From a virus, in IMG/VR virus record IMGVR_UViG_3300009149_000057, positions 1 through 47,357 of that record: a stretch of 47,357 bases of DNA; one strand, 5' to 3'. A model generated the notes under the pieces. That model made no database searches, was not told where the DNA came from, and saw only the letters and a program-made list of their open reading frames with translations. Positions 42,118 to 47,357 of the stretch are shown here, piece after piece; position 1 is the first letter of the stretch, and each line of letters begins with the position of its first letter. Made by a program: the position numbers and the translations under genes.

Positions 42118-42765
42118 ATGAAAAAACAAGTATTAGATTTTATAAATAAAAGTTATTTAGTTGACGATGATTTCTTTATTAAGGATAGAGATACTGATAG
42201 TATTATTTACGCAAATGAAATATGTAATAGTCTTTCGATAATTTTTTTTTTGGATGAAAAAATTATCGAAAGACTATTAAGAGAATGGTATATATCAAAA
42301 CTAACCAATGATTTTGATATAAATTGGAAAAAAGTAATAATGGCTCCAAACAAATTTGTAACGTATGAACCAAAAAAGAAAAATAGGTTTTTACTTAATT
42401 TTCCTGTTGAATTTGAACTTCAACAGTGGATTATCTTTGAAGCAACAAGACTTTCTATGAGAGTAGAAAACGATATGATTCTTTGGGATGATTTAACTAT
42501 TAAATTAAGAGACCCAATAGGTCCTTCAACATCTCAAAAATTAATGGAGTTAATTCACCCAGATATAAACAATAACCATAAGGTAAAAGAAGTATTTAAT
42601 TTAGAAATTGAGATGCTTGACCCAACGGGTGTTGTTGTTGAAAGATGGTGTGTTAATAATTGTAATTTTAAATCAATTGACTTTGGTTCATTATCAACTG
42701 ATTCAGATGACTTAGTAGTATGTACATTAGTTATTAGCGTTGGTGAAGTTATTTTATTATTTTAA
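42118..42765 (+). CDS. Possible gp19-like tail tube-related protein (215 aa)
   Basis: A 215-residue protein starting directly after the previous stop. The C-terminal half has the look of phage tube proteins of the T4 gp19 type: LNLEIEMLDPTGVVVERWCV-like strands, then IDFGSLSTDSDDLVVCTLVI and a hydrophobic end. The N-terminal half is helical (about 1-80) and does not fit gp19 alone. It lies far from the main tail operon. I rate the tube link as a guess from strand pattern. The last four bases overlap the end of a convergent minus-strand gene. Confidence 0.45.
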   Translation: MKKQVLDFINKSYLVDDDFFIKDRDTDSIIYANEICNSLSIIFFLDEKIIERLLREWYISKLTNDFDINWKKVIMAPNKFVTYEPKKKNRFLLNFPVEFELQQWIIFEATRLSMRVENDMILWDDLTIKLRDPIGPSTSQKLMELIHPDINNNHKVKEVFNLEIEMLDPTGVVVERWCVNNCNFKSIDFGSLSTDSDDLVVCTLVISVGEVILLF

Positions 42766-43424
42766 GGTCTTGTTGTCATTCTTCTAACCTTGGTATAAGG
42801 CCAACCTGTTTTATCTACTATTAAATCGTAAAGATTACTAATCATTGCTTTGCTAGTTGCAGTACCCATAAATATTAGACTTTTTATTCTCTGTTTCCTA
42901 GTTAATTTACCCAATGTATGGTGAAGTCTTTGTGCATCTAATAGATTCTTACAGATAACCATATCAAATTGGTCTTCATTATATATGATAAGTTTGTTGT
43001 AACAAACAATCACTTGCTTAACCATATTTTTAGAGTAAGCACCAATCATAAGTCTTTTAACTATTTCAGAAATATTAGGTCTTTCGGCTTTTGAATCCAT
43101 TCCATAAATCCAAAAAGTTTCTTCAACATCATATTCTTCCGTATGTATGATGGTCCAATCTCCCAAAGGTTTTTCGATGTAAAGTTTACCATACTTATCT
43201 CTAAGAGTTCTAAATGTATCACCATCTTCGGTGATTTTTGTAATACATAACTCATATTTAACTGGTATTATAGCGTTTGTATTTATGAAACGTCTAGGAT
43301 ATAAGACTTTTTTATTCTCATCCTTTAGTTTATGGAAGTGTTTAAATGCCGTTTCTCTAGTTTTTGATTTGGTCAGAGTTTTTTTATACTCCCCATTCAT
43401 CAATAAAATTACCCTATAAGTCAT
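42762..43424 (-). CDS. Unknown minus-strand protein (220 aa)
   Basis: A 220-residue basic protein read on the minus strand; its end overlaps the + strand gene by four bases. The N-terminus (MTYRVILLMNGEYKKTLTKS) is a strand-rich small domain, followed by a possible beta domain with TFRTLRDKYGKLYIEKPLGD. The C-terminal third is helical and basic (LGKLTRKQRIKSLIFMG), which may bind nucleic acid. It starts next to the divergent DnaJ promoter. I do not recognise a family. Confidence 0.55.
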   Translation of the reverse strand: MTYRVILLMNGEYKKTLTKSKTRETAFKHFHKLKDENKKVLYPRRFINTNAIIPVKYELCITKITEDGDTFRTLRDKYGKLYIEKPLGDWTIIHTEEYDVEETFWIYGMDSKAERPNISEIVKRLMIGAYSKNMVKQVIVCYNKLIIYNEDQFDMVICKNLLDAQRLHHTLGKLTRKQRIKSLIFMGTATSKAMISNLYDLIVDKTGWPYTKVRRMTTRP

Positions 43425-43455
43425 TTGTTTTTTAATTTAAAAATAAGTACCTTTG
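43425..43455 (+). promoter_or_regulatory. Bacteroidota-type promoter for the dnaJ gene
   Basis: TTG at 43425-43427, a 20-base spacer and TACCTTTG at 43448-43455. It fixes the dnaJ start at the ATG at 43477 and excludes an in-frame TTG start at 43453, which lies inside the promoter. Confidence 0.75.
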
Positions 43456-43476
43456 TTGGAAAGTAAAATTTTAAAC

Positions 43477-44460
43477 ATGGCAAAAAAAGATTATTATGAG
43501 GTATTAGGTGTTGGAAAAAATGCTAGCCCTGAAGAGATTAAGAAAGCTTATCGTTTATTAGCTAAAGAATATCACCCTGATAAAAACCAAGGGTCTGAAG
43601 AAGCTACTGATAAATTTAAAGAAATTTCAGAAGCATATGAAGTTCTATCTAATTCAGATAAGAAATCTAACTATGATAGATTTGGTCATGGTAATAACAG
43701 AGAAAATCAAAACCCTTTTTATGAATATTTTAGGCGAAGACATAAACCAGAAATAGTTGGTGAAACAATATCTATTTTAATTAAACTAACACTAGAAGAA
43801 ATATATAGTGGTGTTAAAAAGACCTATACGTACAATAGAAACGATTCTTGTAACACTTGTCTAGGTAAAGGTGGTCTAGACTCAACTGAGTGTCCTACAT
43901 GTCAAGGAAATGGTTCTATAATATCTACAATAAAAACATCTGTAGGTACCTTTCAAAATCAAACTACTTGTCACGATTGTAATGGTTCTGGAGAGACTTA
44001 TAAAACTGCGTGTGAATCATGTTCAGGTAGTGGTTTACAATCAATTGAAGAAACTGTGGATGTGGATATACCATCTGGTGTTGAAAACAATAATATGTTC
44101 GTGGTCCAAGGAAAAGGTAATTCAGTTAAAAATGGTAGGGCTGGTGATTTAATTTTAAAAGTTGTTGAAAAACAACATAAAGTTTTCACACGAATTAAGA
44201 ATGATTTAAAAATGAATTTAAGTCTTTCTTATTCACAACTTGTGTTGGGTGATAAAGTTGAAATAGAAACAATTGATGGTGGTAAAATACGTGTTAATAT
44301 CCCAGAATACAGTGATGTAGGGACTAATCTTAGGGTACCCACAAAAGGGTTAAAACAATTTAAAGAAAACAATAGAGGTGATTTAATTATAACCTTATCC
44401 ATTAATATCCCTAAAGAATTGGATGAAAAAACAAAAGAATTAATTCTGGCACTCAAATAA
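43477..44460 (+). CDS. dnaJ: DnaJ (Hsp40) co-chaperone
   Basis: A 327-residue type A Hsp40. The J domain (about 3-68) has the HPD motif in [10 protein letters not shown], which stimulates DnaK. A short linker replaces most of the Gly/Phe-rich region. The zinc domain (about 125-190) has all four motifs: [24 protein letters not shown] and CESCSGSG. The C-terminal substrate-binding domains follow. It is a little shorter than bacterial DnaJ (about 375 residues). Start chosen at 43477 from the promoter position. It should recruit host DnaK to phage or host proteins. It is upstream of ClpP and tmRNA genes, which suggests a protein-quality-control block. Confidence 0.9.
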   Translation: MAKKDYYEVLGVGKNASPEEIKKAYRLLAKEYHPDKNQGSEEATDKFKEISEAYEVLSNSDKKSNYDRFGHGNNRENQNPFYEYFRRRHKPEIVGETISILIKLTLEEIYSGVKKTYTYNRNDSCNTCLGKGGLDSTECPTCQGNGSIISTIKTSVGTFQNQTTCHDCNGSGETYKTACESCSGSGLQSIEETVDVDIPSGVENNNMFVVQGKGNSVKNGRAGDLILKVVEKQHKVFTRIKNDLKMNLSLSYSQLVLGDKVEIETIDGGKIRVNIPEYSDVGTNLRVPTKGLKQFKENNRGDLIITLSINIPKELDEKTKELILALK

Positions 44461-44474
44461 AATAAATATTTTAC

Positions 44475-44505
44475 TTGCAAGGTTTATGTGTTAATAGTAT
44501 ATTTG
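44475..44505 (+). promoter_or_regulatory. Bacteroidota-type promoter
   Basis: TTG at 44475-44477, a 20-base spacer and TATATTTG at 44498-44505. It precedes the four-gene run at 44535-46223 that includes clpP. Confidence 0.75.
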
Positions 44506-44534
44506 CTTAAATAACAAAATAATAAAAATTAAAC

Positions 44535-44969
44535 ATGGCAAATTACCTAGAACCATTCGAAGACACCAACGACCTATTCAATCAAATAATTGAAGTGGCT
44601 GATTTAAAAAGATTTGTTAACATAACAATTTTAGTTAACAATAGAGCTAAAGACTTATACAAAATCACCAAAGCTAACGACCTTTTAAAATTTAGAGCTG
44701 GTGATGATATCATTATTGTTTTAAATGAAGGAATATTTGAAGAGTTACCAAATGATTTGAAATTGATTGTAGTTGAAGAAGCAATTTCATCAATTAGTTA
44801 TGATTCTGAACACGATAAGGTTTCTATAACCAAAGAAGATTTTACGGCTCATAGTGGAATATTAAGAAAATATAGTTTTGAGACTATTGAGCGTCTTAGA
44901 GAAACCGTAAAGTCTCTTTACCAGAAAGAAAAAGAAGAAGAAGACGAAACTGAAGCTATTACAGGGTAA
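44535..44969 (+). CDS. Conserved-type phage protein (144 aa)
   Basis: A 144-residue protein, first gene of the clpP unit. About 20-80 is alpha/beta. The second half, with LKLIVVEEAISSISYDSEHD and then GILRKYSFETIERLRETVKS, is a pattern seen in phage proteins related to small metallopeptidase-like families. The HExxH site that would make it a peptidase is absent (VVEEA instead). The tail is a Glu-rich coil. Function unknown; it may bind the protease system next to it. Confidence 0.5.
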   Translation: MANYLEPFEDTNDLFNQIIEVADLKRFVNITILVNNRAKDLYKITKANDLLKFRAGDDIIIVLNEGIFEELPNDLKLIVVEEAISSISYDSEHDKVSITKEDFTAHSGILRKYSFETIERLRETVKSLYQKEKEEEDETEAITG

Positions 44970-44973
44970 AATA

Positions 44974-45225
44974 ATGACCAGAGAAGAAATAGCTGAAATA
45001 AATCCAGATGCGTTGGTAATTGACGGGTTTGATGGTGCAATAATGGGGGTTGGTGAAAGGATAAATCTAGGACCAGTCGTTGTTTATGACACTGAAAAAA
45101 TAATAAATATAATGATAGAACGTGATGGTATGACCTACGAAGAAGCTACTGAATTTTTCGATTTCAATATTATTGGAGCTTGGATGGGAGAATTCACACC
45201 TATTTTTATGACAACTAATATTTAA
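44974..45225 (+). CDS. Small widespread phage-type protein (83 aa)
   Basis: An 83-residue protein that resembles a small family found in many phages: ALVIDGFDGAIMGVGERI, then VVYDTEKIINIMIERDGMTYEEATEFFDFNIIGAWMGE. The acidic and aromatic residues around FNIIGAWMGE are the hallmark. No function is established that I know of. It starts four bases after the previous stop and three bases before clpP, so it is co-expressed with it. Confidence 0.65.
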   Translation: MTREEIAEINPDALVIDGFDGAIMGVGERINLGPVVVYDTEKIINIMIERDGMTYEEATEFFDFNIIGAWMGEFTPIFMTTNI

Positions 45226-45228
45226 GAT

Positions 45229-45924
45229 ATGAATTTACATAATGAATTTAGAGATTATGCTATTAAACATATGGGTATTTCTCCATTAGATTTTATACAT
45301 TGGGAAGCTTTACAAAATAGAATATACGGTGTTGGAGCATCTTTAACTCCGTATATCTTAGAAGAAAGGGAATTAAGAGTAACTCAAATGGATATTTTTT
45401 CCAGATTAATGATGGAAAGAATAATTTGGTTAGCTGGTCCAGTTAATGATAGAATGAGCACAGTTGTTCAAGCACAGCTTATGTTTTTGGATAACTTGGA
45501 AAAGAAAGATATTACGTTACATGTTGACTCTCCGGGAGGTTCCGTCAAATCAGGTCTCTCAATCGTTGATGTTATGGATTATGTGTCTTCAGATATCGTT
45601 ACCATAAATACTGGAATGGCTGCAAGTATGGGTAGTATCCTTTTAGGTGCTGGTACCAAAGGAAAAAGAAGTAGCCTTAGATTTAGCAAGGTAATGCTCC
45701 ATCAAGTTTCTTCTGGAGCACAAGGAACGTTAGCTGATATTGAAATTTCATTAAATGAAGCTAAAAAATATAACACAACTTTGTTTGGTTTACTAGGTGA
45801 ATATACTGGTAAAGACCCAGAACAAGTAAAAAAAGATGCTGATAGAGATTTGTGGTTAACTGCTGAACAAGCATTAGAATATGGGTTAATTGATGATATA
45901 ATAATAAATAAAAATAAGAAATAA
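45229..45924 (+). CDS. clpP: ClpP protease subunit
   Basis: A 231-residue ClpP. Residues 1-55 form an N-terminal part longer than usual. The serine protease core has all catalytic residues: Ser133 in GMAASMGS, His158 in VMLHQVSSGAQG, and Asp207 in DADRDLWLTAEQALEYGLID. Oxyanion-loop glycines are in DSPGGSVKSG. ClpP forms a double-ring chamber that needs ClpX or ClpA to unfold substrates; no ATPase gene is in the window, so host ClpX may serve it. The gene is about 400 bases upstream of a tmRNA, whose tags are normally ClpXP substrates. Phage ClpP may also act as a prohead protease, but here no capsid genes are adjacent. Confidence 0.9.
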   Translation: MNLHNEFRDYAIKHMGISPLDFIHWEALQNRIYGVGASLTPYILEERELRVTQMDIFSRLMMERIIWLAGPVNDRMSTVVQAQLMFLDNLEKKDITLHVDSPGGSVKSGLSIVDVMDYVSSDIVTINTGMAASMGSILLGAGTKGKRSSLRFSKVMLHQVSSGAQGTLADIEISLNEAKKYNTTLFGLLGEYTGKDPEQVKKDADRDLWLTAEQALEYGLIDDIIINKNKK

Positions 45925-45926
45925 TT

Positions 45927-46223
45927 ATGAGTAGAGTAAACACTGAAAATCAATATATGCCTACTAGTATGTTAGCTGCTTCGTTATCAAGCACTAACAA
46001 TCATGAACTTCAAGACGAATCTAGTCCAAATGATAACAGAATTAAACAAATAAACATAGAACAACTAGATTATGGTTTTATTCTTAGAGTTGGCTGTCAA
46101 ACAGTCGCTATAGAAGAAAAAGAAACTTTATTGAGGGTTTTGGGTAAATACATTGAAAACCCATCAAGGGTTGAATCTAATTGGTATAAATTTAATGGTG
46201 AAAATAAATTAAATAATATTTAA
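45927..46223 (+). CDS. Small unknown protein between clpP and tmRNA (98 aa)
   Basis: A 98-residue protein starting two bases after clpP. The first 40 residues are polar and unstructured. About 45-85 form a compact unit (LDYGFILRVGCQTVAIEEKE, then TLLRVLGKYIENP) of a type common in phages next to ClpP. It is not SmpB: it lacks the basic beta-barrel and the length (about 150 residues). It may be an adaptor or partner of the phage ClpP (inferred from position). Confidence 0.55.
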   Translation: MSRVNTENQYMPTSMLAASLSSTNNHELQDESSPNDNRIKQINIEQLDYGFILRVGCQTVAIEEKETLLRVLGKYIENPSRVESNWYKFNGENKLNNI

Positions 46224-46231
46224 TAATACAC

Positions 46232-46261
46232 TTGCATTTAGAAATAAATGTAGTATATTTG
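46232..46261 (+). promoter_or_regulatory. Bacteroidota-type promoter for the tmRNA
   Basis: TTG at 46232-46234, a 19-base spacer and TATATTTG at 46254-46261. Transcription would start near 46268, about 54 bases before the mature tmRNA 5' end. A TATATTTATA at 46291-46300 may add a late promoter. Confidence 0.75.
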
Positions 46262-46321
46262 TATAAATATTGTTTTTTTATAGATATCGATATATTTATA
46301 ATTCACAGTTCTTTAAAATAT

Positions 46322-46674
46322 GGGGTGATTCAGGTATCGACTGGGTATAGTCGTAAACTGTAAGCATGTAGTGCTAAATTGGAAGCACTTAAATCTGTCT
46401 ATTGAACTTTTAATTGACAACGATTTTATCGTTTCTGAAAATTTCCTTGACGAGGCTACATGTAGCTCAGTCGGAGAGCTTGAGTTGGTCTAACGACTCT
46501 GATGGTGATAAATTCACCAAATTGTGGTAGTCCACTACATAATGGTACACCATTCGCTCTTGGTTAGTGAGCGTTAGAATTAACTTAGTTCGAAGTATTG
46601 TATAATACTGTTCTAAACATGTAGAAAACTTTTGAAGAATACTCAACACAGGGGTTCGATTCCCCTTCACTCCA
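46322..46674 (+). ncRNA. ssrA: tmRNA (ssrA-like)
   Basis: A 353-base transfer-messenger RNA. The acceptor stem pairs GGGGTGA (46322-46328) with TCACTCC (46667-46673), with the G3-U wobble that marks it for alanine. The T arm is AGGGG-TTCGATT-CCCCT (46650-46666). Helix 2 pairs GGGTAT (46343) with ATACTC (46639). The conserved AAGCATGTAG and AAACATGTAG stretches and the discriminator A are present; CCA is not encoded. Bacterial tmRNA frees stalled ribosomes and adds a degradation tag. The tag region is odd: no reading frame ends in ALAA before a stop. The best candidate runs 46416-46493 (25 codons, DNDFIVSENF to GELELV, then TAA). Confidence 0.85.
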
Positions 46675-46720
46675 CTCATCAATGATTCTTACATAACTCT
46701 GCCTTATTGTAAGAAATAAA

Positions 46721-46758
46721 AAACCCCCGATAATTCGCTTTATCGGGGGTTACTTTTT
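46721..46758 (+). terminator. Rho-independent terminator of the tmRNA gene
   Basis: AACCCCCGATA and TATCGGGGGTT form an 11-base stem with an eight-base loop, then TACTTTTTT. It lies about 47 bases after the tmRNA 3' end and just before the next late-type unit. Confidence 0.9.
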
Positions 46759-46768
46759 TATAGGATTG

Positions 46769-46778
46769 GATATTTATA
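46769..46778 (+). promoter_or_regulatory. Candidate late promoter element GATATTTATA
   Basis: GATATTTATA begins 23 bases before the ATG at 46792, just after the tmRNA terminator. As at 34855, the gene must be transcribed from this short gap. The flanks GGATATTT and AAATATCC form an inverted repeat (46768-46775 and 46781-46788). Confidence 0.6.
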
Positions 46779-46791
46779 TTAAATATCCAAC

Positions 46792-47106
46792 ATGAAAAAC
46801 TTCCTTTATAATTGTCTTTCTTCTAATGGTAAAGTTTCCAGTAAAAGATTTATAACTCTTCTAGCTTTCTTATTTATGGCGGTAGGGTTTATAGCAAATT
46901 TATTTTGGGATTTAGATATAGATAACAACATATATGAATCCATGGAATGGATTGTAATAGGTGGGTTAGGATTTACAGCATCAGAAGGGTTTACAAATAG
47001 AAAACATACAGATAAAGATGAATTATCCGATAACGAACCATCTGATGATTTAACAGATGATGAATTAGCGGCCCAGATAGAATCTGAAACCAAGAAAAAA
47101 TGTTAA
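46792..47106 (+). CDS. Small membrane protein, possible holin (104 aa)
   Basis: A 104-residue protein with two hydrophobic segments at about 20-40 (FITLLAFLFMAVGFIANLFW) and about 52-66 (WIVIGGLGFTASEGF), and a charged, acidic C-terminal tail. Size and layout fit a class II holin, which would release the endolysins, but the sequence does not prove it. It stands alone behind a terminator and a candidate late promoter. A non-lysis membrane role is equally possible. Confidence 0.55.
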   Translation: MKNFLYNCLSSNGKVSSKRFITLLAFLFMAVGFIANLFWDLDIDNNIYESMEWIVIGGLGFTASEGFTNRKHTDKDELSDNEPSDDLTDDELAAQIESETKKKC

Positions 47107-47111
47107 TCTAA

Positions 47112-47198
47112 TTATTTACTAGGTGTTGGTGGTGTTGTAGTTGTTGTAGTCGTTGACTTTGGTTTTTTACAACCACAACCATTTGTGATAGTTTCCAT
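47112..47198 (-). CDS. Tiny CGC- and Thr-rich protein (28 aa)
   Basis: A minus-strand gene from ATG at 47198 to TAA at 47112. It codes for 28 residues: METITNGCGCKKPKS, then seven Thr and a Pro-rich end. A GGAG-containing leader lies nine to sixteen bases upstream, one of the few good ribosome sites here. The CGCKK motif echoes MGCSCKK of the gene at 41756. An AGTATTTATT element lies further upstream on the same strand. Its small size leaves doubt, but leader and motif support it. Confidence 0.45.
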   Translation of the reverse strand: METITNGCGCKKPKSTTTTTTTPPTPSK

Positions 47199-47235
47199 TT
47201 TTATTTTGTTACTCCTTTGTTATGTAAATAAATAC

Positions 47236-47266
47236 TTGACAAAACAAAAATAATTTAGTATTTTTA
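47236..47266 (+). promoter_or_regulatory. Bacteroidota-type promoter (weaker -7)
   Basis: TTGAC at 47236-47240, 20-base spacer after TTG, then TATTTTTA at 47259-47266, a one-base departure from TAnnTTTG. The ATG at 47270 follows so closely that either the message is leaderless or the start is at the in-frame ATG at 47288. Confidence 0.55.
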
Positions 47267-47269
47267 AAT

Positions 47270-47357
47270 ATGTTTAAAAGAAATTTTATGGTAACTTTGT
47301 TGGATGATAAATGGAAAGTGGTCAAAGATAAATTAACCATCCTATCAAGTTTGCCAA
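47270..47357 (+). CDS. N-terminal start of a gene running off the window (partial)
   Basis: An open frame from ATG at 47270 (MFKRNFMVTLLDDKWKVVKD) runs to the window end, 29 codons in view. Another in-frame ATG at 47288 gives MVTLLDDKWKV and would leave a 20-base leader after the promoter. Too little is visible to name the product. Confidence 0.5.
   Translation, partial: MFKRNFMVTLLDDKWKVVKDKLTILSSLP

Noticed and set aside
45927-46223. SmpB, as partner of the phage tmRNA
   Set aside because: The protein is only 98 residues, has a polar N-terminus and lacks the basic OB-fold pattern and basic tail of SmpB.
46455-46500. A tRNA gene nested within the tmRNA (TAGCTCAGTCGGAGAGC looks like a D arm)
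   Set aside because: A D-arm-like stem and a following anticodon-like hairpin can be drawn, but there is no T arm or matching acceptor at the right distance. The segment lies within the pseudoknot part of the tmRNA.

Overview
The window is part of the genome of a large, AT-rich, tailed (myovirus-like, T4-related) bacteriophage that infects a member of the Bacteroidota, most likely a Flavobacteriia-type host. Three things point there. First, about eight promoters have the Bacteroidota primary-sigma form (TTG, 19-20 bases, TAnnTTTG). Second, several proteins have typically Bacteroidota relatives: an Hc1-type histone-like protein, a SprB-like adhesin repeat and an RpoD-like sigma factor without region 1.1. 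Third, translation starts have A-rich leaders with little Shine-Dalgarno signal. Almost all genes are on the + strand, tightly packed, often overlapping by 1-11 bases.

Layout. 1-18.7 kb: virion structural operon of large baseplate, tail and adhesin proteins. It includes a P2 gpI-like tail protein (4681-7347), a fibre with YadA-head-like repeats (11004-12839) and two proteins with tail-collar-like ends (15378-18708). A small nucleotidyltransferase sits inside this operon (10638-10979). 18.7-26.8 kb: DNA metabolism, with a RuvC-like resolvase, primase, PD-(D/E)XK nuclease, Dda-like helicase and the gp47/gp46 (SbcD/SbcC) pair. 26.8-28.3 kb: an unknown early-type gene and a nearly full-length RpoD-like sigma factor. 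28.3-35.5 kb: membrane and lysis-type genes (amidase, overlapping spanin-like pair, GH19 endolysin) and two large acidic, probably virion-associated proteins. 35.5-39.4 kb: small accessory genes including the histone H1-like protein, a zinc-ribbon/Nudix protein and a lipoprotein. 39.5-41.1 kb: a DUF2828 protein (helical repeats plus vWA, like Ro60) followed by a strongly structured non-coding RNA and a terminator. 41.1-43.4 kb: small genes and a possible gp19-like tube protein. 43.4-46.7 kb: DnaJ, small conserved phage genes, ClpP and a tmRNA. The window ends with a holin-like membrane gene, a tiny minus-strand gene and the start of another gene.

Two systems stand out. One is a phage protein-quality-control module: DnaJ, ClpP with a complete catalytic triad, and a tmRNA with a good alanine tRNA-like domain but no recognisable ALAA-type tag. 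The other is a Ro60-like protein with an adjacent four-way-junction RNA, which could be a phage Ro/Y-RNA-type ribonucleoprotein. A recurring GATATTTATA motif, most often 22-24 bases upstream of start codons of virion, lysis and holin-like genes, is a candidate late promoter. Two single-base frameshifts (near 3541-3585 and near 20680) are either real lesions or consensus errors.
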